Assembly (NCBI GenBank): GCA_947377705.1
Contig: CANCGU010000118.1
Location: 1 to 8,060, forward strand
Origin: Comamonadaceae bacterium
GTDB taxonomy: Bacteria > Pseudomonadota > Gammaproteobacteria > Burkholderiales > Burkholderiaceae
Length of the DNA stretch: 8,060 nt
Direction: 5' to 3'
Numbering within the stretch: position 1 is the first letter of the stretch; each line of letters opens with the position of its first letter. Under the pieces are notes generated by a model. It had not been told where the DNA came from. It did no database searches and was given only the letters and a program-made list of their open reading frames with translations. This document shows positions 1-6,350 of this stretch, one piece after another. The position numbers and the translations under genes were made by a program.

Positions 1-1
1 G

Positions 2-28
2 CGCGTGTTGGACGTGTTCAACCACTGA
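2..28 (+). CDS. C-terminal tail of an unidentified upstream gene (partial)
   Basis: Reading from base 2 gives RVLDVFNH followed by TGA at 26-28. The stop overlaps the hslR start codon by one base (TGATG), an arrangement typical of translationally coupled genes, and this is the main reason to believe it. Eight residues are far too few to name a product. The competing view is that the hslR frame, which is also open to base 1, simply starts further upstream; the HslR family start makes that less likely. Confidence 0.35.
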   Translation, partial: RVLDVFNH

Positions 29-432
29 TGGACAGCCTGCGCATCGACAAGTGGCTGTGGGCCGCTCGCTTTTACAAGACACGCAGCCTCGCGTGTGATG
101 AAGTGACCAAGCACCGCGTGCAAATCAACGGGCAAGATGTCAAGCCTGCCCGTGAAGTGAAGGTGGGTGACACGCTGACTGTGCGCCAAGGCAACATCAC
201 CAAAACCGTTCAAGTCAAAGGCATCAGCGCCGCACGAGGCCCCGCACCCGTGGCGCAACTGTTGTACGAAGAAACACCTGAAAGCATGGCCTTGCGTACC
301 AAGCAAGCCGAACAAAACCGAATGGCAGCAGAGCCAGCACACAGCATCGAACATGGCCGTCCTACCAAACGTGACCGCCGCCAAATTGAACACACATGGA
401 ACGAGCGCTGGAGCGCGAGTGCCGACAACTAA
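28..432 (+). CDS. hslR: Hsp15, ribosome-associated heat shock protein (S4 domain)
   Basis: Small RNA-binding protein of the Hsp15/HslR family. The known E. coli member binds free 50S subunits that still carry a nascent chain on tRNA after heat shock and helps recycle them. The protein is 134 aa, the same size as E. coli Hsp15 (about 133). The S4 fold fills roughly residues 3-60 and opens with the family signature RIDKWLWAARFYKTRSLA (5-22); residues 31-52 (VQING...VKVGDTLTV) form the second half of the fold. The C-terminal third is basic and polar, with GRPTKRDRRQIEHTW (110-124), the usual HslR tail. The start at 28 places the signature at the family-typical distance from the N-terminus. No clear Shine-Dalgarno precedes it, which fits coupling to the upstream stop through TGATG. 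A YebC-family gene follows after 31 nt. Annotation is secure. Confidence 0.93.
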   Translation: MDSLRIDKWLWAARFYKTRSLACDEVTKHRVQINGQDVKPAREVKVGDTLTVRQGNITKTVQVKGISAARGPAPVAQLLYEETPESMALRTKQAEQNRMAAEPAHSIEHGRPTKRDRRQIEHTWNERWSASADN

Positions 433-463
433 ACACACACATCAAACATAAAGGAAAACACAC

Positions 464-1174
464 ATGGGCGCTCAATGGAAAGCCAAAGGCAAAGACTTAG
501 CCGCCAACGCCAAAGGCCGCGTTTTTAGCAAATTGGCGAAGGACATCATGGTCGCCGCGCGCAACGGTGCAGACCCAGCCGCCAACGCGCGTCTGCGCAT
601 GGTGATGGAACAAGCACGCAAAGTGTCCATGCCCAAAGACACGCTGGACCGTGCCATTAAAAAAGGGGCTGGCCTGACCGGTGAATCCGTCCAGTTTGAA
701 CGCGTGATTTACGAAGGCTACGCACCCCACCAAGTGGCAGTGATGGTCGAATGCTTGACCGACAACGTCAACCGCACCGCACCCGAAATGCGCGTGCTGT
801 TTCGCAAAGGCCAACTCGGCACCTCAGGCTCGGTGTCGTGGGACTTTGATCACATTGGCTTGATTGAGGCCGAACCCACAACCCCCGATGCCGATGCTGA
901 AGTGGCAGCCATTGAAGCGGGTGCGCAAGATTTTGAAGTGGGCGACGAAGGCACTTCGGTATTCATCACCGAGCCAACCGACCTTGATTTGGTGAGCCGC
1001 GCCCTGCCCGCGCATGGCTTCAATGTGTTGTCGGCCAAACTGGGCTACAAGCCTAAGAACCCCGTGGACCCAACCAGCCTGAGCGCTGAAGCTTTAGAAG
1101 AAGTCGAAGCCTTCCTCTCTGCGATTGACGACAATGACGATGTGCAAAACGTCTATGTGGGGCTGGCAGGTTAA
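464..1174 (+). CDS. yebC: YebC/PmpR (TACO1-type) family protein, YeeN-like variant
   Basis: Full-length member (236 aa; family about 235-250) of the YebC/TACO1 family. Members were long annotated as transcriptional regulators; more recent work on YebC and mitochondrial TACO1 points to a role at the ribosome, relieving stalls. Seen here: the helical N-terminal domain (about 1-75) with [15 protein letters not shown] (21-35), [20 protein letters not shown] (46-65) and KKGAG (66-70); the YEGYAP motif (83-88); [18 protein letters not shown] (99-116); [11 protein letters not shown] (119-129); and an acidic tail with [13 protein letters not shown] (222-234). The N-terminus [10 protein letters not shown] differs from the canonical YebC opening MAGHSKWANI and is closer to E. 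coli YeeN (MGRKWANI), so this may be a second paralogue and the symbol is a family label. AAGGA at 451-455 lies about 8 nt before the ATG and supports this start. The next gene begins 8 nt after the stop. Confidence 0.9.
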   Translation: MGAQWKAKGKDLAANAKGRVFSKLAKDIMVAARNGADPAANARLRMVMEQARKVSMPKDTLDRAIKKGAGLTGESVQFERVIYEGYAPHQVAVMVECLTDNVNRTAPEMRVLFRKGQLGTSGSVSWDFDHIGLIEAEPTTPDADAEVAAIEAGAQDFEVGDEGTSVFITEPTDLDLVSRALPAHGFNVLSAKLGYKPKNPVDPTSLSAEALEEVEAFLSAIDDNDDVQNVYVGLAG

Positions 1175-1182
1175 TTGCACGC

Positions 1183-2448
1183 ATGACAGTTGCAACACAG
1201 GATGGCATTGGCACCTTAGGCATTGACTTCGGCACATCCAACTCGGCCATCGCATGGGCGTCACCGCAAGGCAAGGCCCAACTCATTCCCTTAGAGGGCG
1301 AGGCTCTGGCCATGCCCACGGCGGTGTTTTACAACGCCGAGGACAACAGCACGCACTTTGGCCGCGAAGCCATCACGCATTACTTAGAAGGCACCGAGGG
1401 CCGTTTGATGCGTTCGCTCAAAAGCCTACTGGGCAGCCCACTGCTGATGGAGACCACGCTGATCAACAACCAATTGGTGAGCTTCTCTGACATCATCACC
1501 ACTTATCTGGCCACTTTGCGCGAACGCGCGACGCGCCAATTGGGCAAAGCGCCCACGCGGGTGGTGATGGGCCGCCCTGTGCATTTTGTGGATGACGATG
1601 CAGCGCGTGATGCCCAAGCCGAAGCCTCACTGCGCCAAGCGGCAGAAGCTGTGGGCTTCAAAGACATCAGGTTTCAATTTGAACCGCTCGCCGCTGCGCT
1701 CGATTACGAGCAACGCCTCACACATGAAACTACCGTGCTGGTGGCCGACATTGGCGGGGGCACATCTGACTTCACCGTGGTACGTCTGGGGCCTGAGCGC
1801 ATGCACCAAGCCAACCGTGCCGACGATGTGCTGGCCACCACAGGTGTGCACATTGGCGGCACTGACTTTGACCAAAAGCTGAGCTTGGGACAACTGATGC
1901 CCTTGCTAGGCTACGGCCACATCGGTCCGCAAAACCGCGAAGTACCGAACCGTGTATTTTTTGATTTGTCAACATGGCATTTGATCAACTGGCAATACCA
2001 GCCCAAGGCCATGGCGCAAGCCAAAGCGTTGCAGGTGAATTACAGTGAGGTGCGTTTACACGACCGATTGATGCGCGTGCTAACCGAACGCTACGGCCAT
2101 CACATGGCCCACGATGTAGAGCAAGCCAAAATTCGTTGCTCACACAACGACCACGACACCCACATTAACTTGTCTTATGTGGAAGCGGGTTTGACAGCCT
2201 CACTCAGTACAACCGACCTACACACACACTTGGCACCACTACTCGCCACCACCGTCGCGTGCGCACGCGAATGCGTGCAACGCGCAGGACTCAAGCACGG
2301 CAAGCCAGATGCCATTTACCTCACGGGGGGTTCATCTGCCTTGCGTACTTTTCAACAAGCACTGCAAGCCGAGTTTGAGGCCGTGCCTTTGGTCGAGGGT
2401 GATTTGTTTGGTGGTGTAGCTTCGGGCTTGGTTTACAGCCGTCATTGA
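1183..2448 (+). CDS. Hsp70-family protein, ATPase domain only (YegD-like)
   Basis: Actin/Hsp70-fold ATPase resembling E. coli YegD, an atypical Hsp70-like protein of unknown function. At 421 aa it is much shorter than DnaK (about 640), and the sequence ends soon after the nucleotide-binding domain, so the substrate-binding and lid domains are absent. Visible nucleotide-binding motifs: phosphate-1 LGIDFGTSNSAIAW (12-25), phosphate-2 VADIGGGTSDF (187-197) and the adenosine motif YLTGGSSAL (379-387). All key glycines and acidic residues (D15, D189) are present, so ATP binding and hydrolysis are plausible. There is no signal peptide or membrane segment, so it is cytoplasmic. The start at 1183 lies 8 nt past the YebC-family stop, with only a weak purine-rich site upstream (AGG at about 1168-1170), suggesting co-transcription and coupling. 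Its client and partner are unknown; it is unlikely to act as a general foldase without a substrate-binding domain. Confidence 0.88.
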   Translation: MTVATQDGIGTLGIDFGTSNSAIAWASPQGKAQLIPLEGEALAMPTAVFYNAEDNSTHFGREAITHYLEGTEGRLMRSLKSLLGSPLLMETTLINNQLVSFSDIITTYLATLRERATRQLGKAPTRVVMGRPVHFVDDDAARDAQAEASLRQAAEAVGFKDIRFQFEPLAAALDYEQRLTHETTVLVADIGGGTSDFTVVRLGPERMHQANRADDVLATTGVHIGGTDFDQKLSLGQLMPLLGYGHIGPQNREVPNRVFFDLSTWHLINWQYQPKAMAQAKALQVNYSEVRLHDRLMRVLTERYGHHMAHDVEQAKIRCSHNDHDTHINLSYVEAGLTASLSTTDLHTHLAPLLATTVACARECVQRAGLKHGKPDAIYLTGGSSALRTFQQALQAEFEAVPLVEGDLFGGVASGLVYSRH

Positions 2449-2463
2449 CACCCATGCACAAAC

Positions 2464-2492
2464 AAAAAAAGGGCCGCAATCGCGGCCCTTTT
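2464..2492. terminator. Bidirectional intrinsic terminator between convergent operons
   Basis: A perfect 7-bp GC stem (GGGCCGC at 2471-2477, GCGGCCC at 2482-2488) with a 4-nt AATC loop is flanked by seven A on the left and four T on the right; A/T pairing extends the stem to 11 bp. Read on the - strand the hairpin is followed by seven U, a strong terminator for dctP; read on the + strand it is followed by four U, a weaker but plausible terminator for the Hsp70-family gene. It sits in the 62-nt gap between two converging stop codons, where such an element is expected. Confidence 0.9.
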
Positions 2493-2510
2493 GACTTGGC
2501 ATGAAACGCT

Positions 2511-3548
2511 TTACTTGCCAGCAGCGTGCTTGGCAATCAATGCCTTCGCACCATCGAGCATTTGCTTGCCGTTGTGACCTTTGGCGTTCATATCGGACAC
2601 CCAAGAGTCGAACAAAGGTTGTGACAACTTTTTCCAGTTTTCCAACTCTGCCTTCGGAATCACGTTGGTCGTGTTCTTGGTTGTCAGCTTCTTGCCTTCA
2701 GCATCTGCCTCTAAAAACGCTTTGCCGGCCATGCCCGACAACGCTTGGCCGCTGTTGCGGTCAATCACGCGCTTGAGTTCTGGCGACAACGAGTCGTACT
2801 TGGCTTGGTTCATCGCGAAGATGAAGACGGATGTGTAGAACGCAGGTTCCGCTGGATCGGTCTCAGAGTGGAATTTCACCAACTCTTGAATCTTGACCGC
2901 AGGCACCACTTCGTAAGGCACCACTGCACCATCGATCACGCCTTTGGACAACGCGTCACCCACTTGTGGCACAGGCATGCTCACAGGTGTGGCACCCAAC
3001 ATCGCAATGAACTTGTTGGTCATACGTGTGGGCGCACGAAGCTTCACGCCTTTCAAGTCCGCCGCGGTACGCACAGGCTTGTTGACCATGTGGAACACAC
3101 CGTCGCCGTGCACATGGAAAGCCAAAGGCTTGACGTCTTTGAATTCAGGCTTGGCGTATTGGTCCACGTAATCCCACACGGCCTTGCTGGTGGCTTCTGG
3201 GCTTTGCATCATGAAAGGCATTTCAAACACTTCCACCGAGGGGAAGCGGCCTGCTGTGTAACCAGGCAAGGTCCACACCACGTCAGCCACACCGTCGCGT
3301 GCCTGTTCAAACAACTGAGGGGGCGAACCACCGAGTTGCATGGATGGGTAAATCTGGCACTTCATCTTGTTGTTCGACTCTTTGGCGATGCGGTCACACC
3401 AAGGTTGGATGAACAAGGTTTGTGCAAACGATGACGCTGGCAAGAAGTGGTGCACTTTGAGTGTCACTTCTTGAGCCATGGCTGTTTGGCCAATGGCCGC
3501 AGCAGTCAATGCAGCGGCAGCGGCAACTTTGAGAAAACGAGTCTTCAT
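2511..3548 (-). CDS. dctP: TRAP transporter periplasmic substrate-binding protein, DctP family
   Basis: Periplasmic solute receptor of a tripartite ATP-independent transporter; it captures a carboxylate and hands it to DctQM. The chosen start (345 aa) gives a clean signal peptide: MKTRFLK, an Ala-rich hydrophobic stretch, and cleavage after AMA (25) before QEVTLKVHHF. A longer in-frame reading from 3596 would add 16 residues and bury the signal peptide. GGAG at 3558-3555 lies 6 nt before this ATG and decides it. Family landmarks: HHFLPASS (33-40), MQLGGSPPQLFEQARDGVAD (70-89), LPGYTAGRFPSVEVFEMPF (94-112) and GVKLRAP (167-173), whose R171 matches the conserved arginine that salt-bridges the ligand carboxylate. 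Two cysteines in the mature protein (C51, C64) could form a disulfide. It is the last gene of the unit, 23 nt after dctM, and ends at a strong terminator. The ligand is not readable; an aromatic or sugar acid would fit the neighbours. Confidence 0.93.
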   Translation of the reverse strand: MKTRFLKVAAAAALTAAAIGQTAMAQEVTLKVHHFLPASSFAQTLFIQPWCDRIAKESNNKMKCQIYPSMQLGGSPPQLFEQARDGVADVVWTLPGYTAGRFPSVEVFEMPFMMQSPEATSKAVWDYVDQYAKPEFKDVKPLAFHVHGDGVFHMVNKPVRTAADLKGVKLRAPTRMTNKFIAMLGATPVSMPVPQVGDALSKGVIDGAVVPYEVVPAVKIQELVKFHSETDPAEPAFYTSVFIFAMNQAKYDSLSPELKRVIDRNSGQALSGMAGKAFLEADAEGKKLTTKNTTNVIPKAELENWKKLSQPLFDSWVSDMNAKGHNGKQMLDGAKALIAKHAAGK

Positions 3549-3554
3549 TTTTGT

Positions 3555-3558
3555 CTCC
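3555..3558 (-). promoter_or_regulatory. Ribosome binding site deciding the dctP start
   Basis: GGAG on the - strand, 6 nt upstream of the ATG at 3548. It selects the start that yields a proper signal peptide over an in-frame ATG 48 nt further upstream that lies inside the dctM coding end. Confidence 0.75.
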
Positions 3559-3571
3559 AGGTTATAAAAAT

Positions 3572-4894
3572 TTAAGTCAATGCGTGAACGAGCCACAACG
3601 AGATGGCGGGGAATGCAATCAGCAACGCCAAACGAATGCCGTCTGTGATGAGGAAAGGCACGACACCTTTGTAAGTCTCGACCATGGGCACGTCTTTGGC
3701 CAAGCCATTCATGATGTACACGTTCAAGCCCACGGGCGGGAAGATCATGCCGATCTCACACACGGTGAGGATCAGGATACCAAACCACAGGGCCTTATCA
3801 GAAGGGTTCAAACCAAAGAAGTCCATGCCCAAGATCACGGGGAACAAGGTGGGCACCGTCAGCAAGATCATGGACATTTCATCCATCACACAACCGAGGA
3901 TGATGTAGAAAATCATGATGCCAGCCATCACCACCAAGGGTGAAATCTGCAAGTGACCGACCATATCAGCCAACTGCGCGGGCAGCTGCGACAAGGCCAA
4001 GGAGGCGTTGATCATGTCAGCACCAATGAAGATCAAAAAGATCATGCCGCTGGTTTGTGCAGTGGTACGGATAGAGGCCACCAGTTTGTCAAACGTCATT
4101 TCGCGACGCAGCAAGGTGATGGCAAACGTCAGCACGTTACCAATGGCCGCACCCTCGGTCGCGGTGAACACACCGCCGTAGATACCACCGAACACCACCA
4201 AGAAGATGGCGGCAATGGGCCACACATTCATGGCACTGGTGAGCAATTCGCTACCTGTAGCGGCTTTGGCTTGAGGCGCTTGGTCGGGGTGAATGCGAAC
4301 GATCACCGCAATCGCGATAAGGTAGCCCACAGCCGCCAGCAGTGCTGGAATGTAAGCCGCCAAGAACATCTTGGTGATGTTCTGTTCAGTCAAGATGGCG
4401 TAAACCATCAACGTGACAGACGGTGGCAACAACACACCCATCGTTCCGCCCGTGGCCAGCGCCGCCGTCGCGAGTCGACCTGAGTAGTTGATGCGACGCA
4501 TCTCTGGATAGGCCACTTGGGCGATGGTGGCTGTGGTGGCCACGGTAGAACCAGAAATGGAACCGAATGCAGCACACGCCAGCACACCCGCCATGGCCAT
4601 ACCGCCTTTGAATCGACCCAGCAAAGCATTGGCGAAATCAAACAAGGCTTTGGACAAACCGCCGTGCACGGCAAACGCGCCCATCAGCATGAACAAAGGA
4701 ATGACGGACAAGTCGTAAATCGAGACGCGGCTGTACACCGCGCCTTTGAGGTGCGACAACAGAGGCAGCCAGCCTGCCAAGGCCATGTAGCCCACCGCGC
4801 CTGGCACAAACATAGAAATCGCGATGGGCACGCGAACGGCCATCAGCACCAACATGGCGCCAAACATGGACAAGCCAATACTCATCGTGCTCAT
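3572..4894 (-). CDS. dctM: TRAP transporter large permease, DctM family
   Basis: Large membrane subunit that forms the Na+-coupled transport path of the TRAP system in the inner membrane. The protein is 440 aa, normal for DctM (about 425-440), and hydrophobic throughout, consistent with the usual 11-12 or so helices. Family motifs: RVPIAISMFVPG (21-32), IPLFMLMGAFAVHGGL (65-80), GSISGSTVATTATI (111-124), GGTMGVLLPPSVTLMVYAIL (149-168), GGIYGGVFTATEGAAIG (236-252) and PPVGLNVYIMNG (386-397). The start at 4894 overlaps the dctQ stop as ATGA, with GAAGGA (4906-4901) just upstream; the open frame extends to 4996, but those 34 extra residues lie within dctQ and do not look like a membrane-protein N-terminus. 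An ATG three codons further in (4885) is a possible alternative. The overlap implies coupled synthesis of the two membrane subunits. Confidence 0.94.
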   Translation of the reverse strand: MSTMSIGLSMFGAMLVLMAVRVPIAISMFVPGAVGYMALAGWLPLLSHLKGAVYSRVSIYDLSVIPLFMLMGAFAVHGGLSKALFDFANALLGRFKGGMAMAGVLACAAFGSISGSTVATTATIAQVAYPEMRRINYSGRLATAALATGGTMGVLLPPSVTLMVYAILTEQNITKMFLAAYIPALLAAVGYLIAIAVIVRIHPDQAPQAKAATGSELLTSAMNVWPIAAIFLVVFGGIYGGVFTATEGAAIGNVLTFAITLLRREMTFDKLVASIRTTAQTSGMIFLIFIGADMINASLALSQLPAQLADMVGHLQISPLVVMAGIMIFYIILGCVMDEMSMILLTVPTLFPVILGMDFFGLNPSDKALWFGILILTVCEIGMIFPPVGLNVYIMNGLAKDVPMVETYKGVVPFLITDGIRLALLIAFPAISLWLVHALT

Positions 4895-5406
4895 ACTTCT
4901 TCCTTCGCAATCAGACCCAAATGTTGCAGGGTTTGTACAAACCCAATCACCGAGCACAGCACCAAGCCGGGCACCATCAACATGTAGGGAATCCATAGTG
5001 GCAAGGCCATCAGCATGGAGGTTTCTTGGTTGGCCTTGATGTCAACGCCGCCCACAGCGACACGCCAAGCGACCAAAGCCATCACCAAGGTGTAGAGCAA
5101 GGTGCCAAAAGCGTCCAGCTTACTTTGAGTGCGCTCAGAGGCATGGGTGGTGAAGAAATCCACAATGATGTTGGCATGGCGAAATTGGGTGTAAGGCAAG
5201 AATGATGCGACGACAACCGCACAGCCCAATTGCACCAACTCAACATCGCCCAAAATGGGATGCGAAAAAAACGCACGACCCACAACGCTCACCACCGTGA
5301 CAGATGCGATTGCGACCAACACCAAGCCACCAATGGTGGCACTGGCATCGCACAAAAGCTCTAGAACACGGTCAACGCCAGAACTTGGCGCTTTGCTTTG
5401 ACTCAT
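4891..5406 (-). CDS. dctQ: TRAP transporter small permease, DctQ family
   Basis: Small membrane subunit that pairs with DctM and supports docking of the substrate-loaded receptor. The protein is 171 aa, a usual DctQ length, with four predicted hydrophobic segments at about 22-43, 57-72, 98-118 and 137-158. The typical DctQ pattern VVGRAFFSHPILGDVELVQL (41-60) is present, with R44 and E56 as the conserved charged residues, followed by the FRHANIIVDFF stretch (75-85). The start is supported by AGGAG (5416-5412), 5 nt before the ATG. It opens the transporter part of the block, 139 nt after the class II aldolase gene, so the transporter may have its own promoter as well as read-through from upstream. 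The stop overlaps dctM by 4 nt. Confidence 0.92.
   Translation of the reverse strand: MSQSKAPSSGVDRVLELLCDASATIGGLVLVAIASVTVVSVVGRAFFSHPILGDVELVQLGCAVVVASFLPYTQFRHANIIVDFFTTHASERTQSKLDAFGTLLYTLVMALVAWRVAVGGVDIKANQETSMLMALPLWIPYMLMVPGLVLCSVIGFVQTLQHLGLIAKEEV
4901..4906 (-). promoter_or_regulatory. Ribosome binding site deciding the dctM start
   Basis: GAAGGA on the - strand, 6 nt before the ATG at 4894, inside the last codons of dctQ. Together with the ATGA stop-start overlap it favours 4894 over the longer open reading to 4996. Confidence 0.7.
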
Positions 5407-5545
5407 AAGTTCTCCTCAACTCTTTTTATATTTCAGTCCCCTATTTTGGCTAGGGTCTGCCAATTGGTCCACGAATTTACGTTCTATCTACTATTTCATT
5501 TTTGCATACCTCATTGGGGGCTATGCAAAATTAGAAAGCATCTAT
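5407..5545 (-). promoter_or_regulatory. AT-rich intergenic region upstream of dctQMP, probable promoter/operator region
   Basis: This 139-bp gap is the longest non-coding stretch in the window and is visibly more AT-rich than its coding flanks. It contains a perfect 9-bp dyad (listed separately), an 8-bp palindrome CCAATTGG (5460-5467) and small overlapping inverted repeats at 5439-5463. On the - strand TTGGCA (5464-5459) is a 5/6 match to a sigma-70 -35 box and TATAAA (5430-5425) resembles a -10 box, but their spacing (28 bp) does not fit, so no specific promoter is claimed. A promoter here is inferred from length, composition and position. Confidence 0.45.
5500..5530. repeat. Perfect 9-bp inverted repeat, candidate operator
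   Basis: TTTTGCATA (5500-5508) and TATGCAAAA (5522-5530) are exact reverse complements separated by 13 bp. The dyad lies 15 bp after the class II aldolase stop and about 94 bp before the dctQ start. Neither side has the GC stem plus U tract of an intrinsic terminator, so a binding site for a dimeric regulator (LysR or GntR type would suit) is the preferred reading. No regulator gene is in the window. Confidence 0.5.
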
Positions 5546-6316
5546 TTACCCGCGATAGCTTGGATCCGTCCGATCCACGATGCGCTGCAATGCATCAAAC
5601 GCATCTTGGCCACCGCCAAATTTCGGATCAAAGTTCAACGAATCACGCACGCATTTTTCAAGAATGGGCACAGGAATGGACAAAACCTCACCCATGGATT
5701 GAGAGGCCAGCTGCACCTCGCATGCGCGGTTGACCAGCCACATCAATGAAAAAGCATTCGCCAAATTAAACCCAATCGTTACAGGTCCGTGGCTACGCAA
5801 GAGCAACACCGGCATCTCTTGTGAACTGTCCAGAATGCGCACACCCTCATCCAGATGCACGGTGATGCCTTCAAAGTCGTGGTACGCAATTTTTCCGTAC
5901 AGCTGTGCCGCGTAAAAGTTGGTGAATGACAAACCCTCTTTCAAACAACAGACGGCTTGCGTGGCTGTGGTGTGCACATGCACGACGCAATGCGCATTGG
6001 GCACACGCGCATGAATCGCACCGTGGAACGTGAAGCCAGCAGGATTGATCGGCCAGTCGGAATGCCCAATGATGTTGCCGTGCACATCCACCTTCACCAA
6101 GTTGGAGGCACATACTTCTGAGTAGTGCAAGCCAAAGGGATTGATGAGGAAATGCCCCTCTTCATCGGGCACACGCAGTGAAATATGGTTGTAGATCAAC
6201 TCGGTCCAACCTAAGTGATCCGCAATGCGATAAGCCGCTGCGAGCTGAATGCGTGCGGCCCACTCGGCCTCGCTGAAGCGCTCAGGACGTGGGTAGGTGT
6301 CTTGGTAATTGCTCAT
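5546..6316 (-). CDS. Class II aldolase/adducin-family protein
   Basis: Cytoplasmic protein of the zinc-binding class II aldolase/adducin fold (256 aa, normal for single-domain members of about 210-270). Metal ligands are visible: HVH at 113-115 in AHCVVHVHTTATQAV and H176 in LLRSHGPVTIG, matching His92, His94 and His155 of E. coli L-fuculose-phosphate aldolase with similar spacing. The residue matching its catalytic and ligand Glu73 is G94, in NPAGFTFHGAIH (91-102), so classic retro-aldol chemistry is doubtful; this NPAGF variant resembles the adducin-like branch, whose reactions are mostly undefined. The phosphate-binding features of sugar-phosphate aldolases are not obvious. AAGGAG (6329-6324), 7 nt before the ATG, fixes the start. 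It follows the semialdehyde dehydrogenase gene by 34 nt in the same operon, suggesting it works on an intermediate or precursor of that pathway. Confidence 0.87.
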   Translation of the reverse strand: MSNYQDTYPRPERFSEAEWAARIQLAAAYRIADHLGWTELIYNHISLRVPDEEGHFLINPFGLHYSEVCASNLVKVDVHGNIIGHSDWPINPAGFTFHGAIHARVPNAHCVVHVHTTATQAVCCLKEGLSFTNFYAAQLYGKIAYHDFEGITVHLDEGVRILDSSQEMPVLLLRSHGPVTIGFNLANAFSLMWLVNRACEVQLASQSMGEVLSIPVPILEKCVRDSLNFDPKFGGGQDAFDALQRIVDRTDPSYRG

Positions 6317-6350
6317 CTTGTGTCTCCTTGCCGCCTCTTATGCCGAGGGA

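Noticed and set aside
433..463. Repeated ACACACA runs between hslR and the YebC-family gene
   Set aside because: Only 31 nt of low-complexity leader around a normal ribosome binding site; no tandem unit long enough to be a functional repeat.
2745..3434. 229-codon + strand open frame opposite dctP
   Set aside because: Antisense shadow of a well-supported gene; the product is rich in His and Arg with no recognisable domain, as expected from reverse-complement reading of GC-rich codons.
4517..4987. 156-codon + strand frame rich in His, Gln and Thr opposite dctM
   Set aside because: Antisense shadow of dctM, which has clear family motifs throughout; the composition is that of complementary reading of hydrophobic codons.
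5500..5530. Reading the 9-bp dyad as an intrinsic terminator of the aldolase gene
   Set aside because: The stem is AT-rich, the loop is 13 nt and the - strand continues with A residues, not a U tract, so it does not fit a Rho-independent terminator.
5398..5733. 111-codon + strand frame spanning the dctQ-aldolase gap
   Set aside because: Runs from the dctQ start region across the AT-rich gap into antisense of the aldolase gene; no ribosome binding site and no protein-like pattern.
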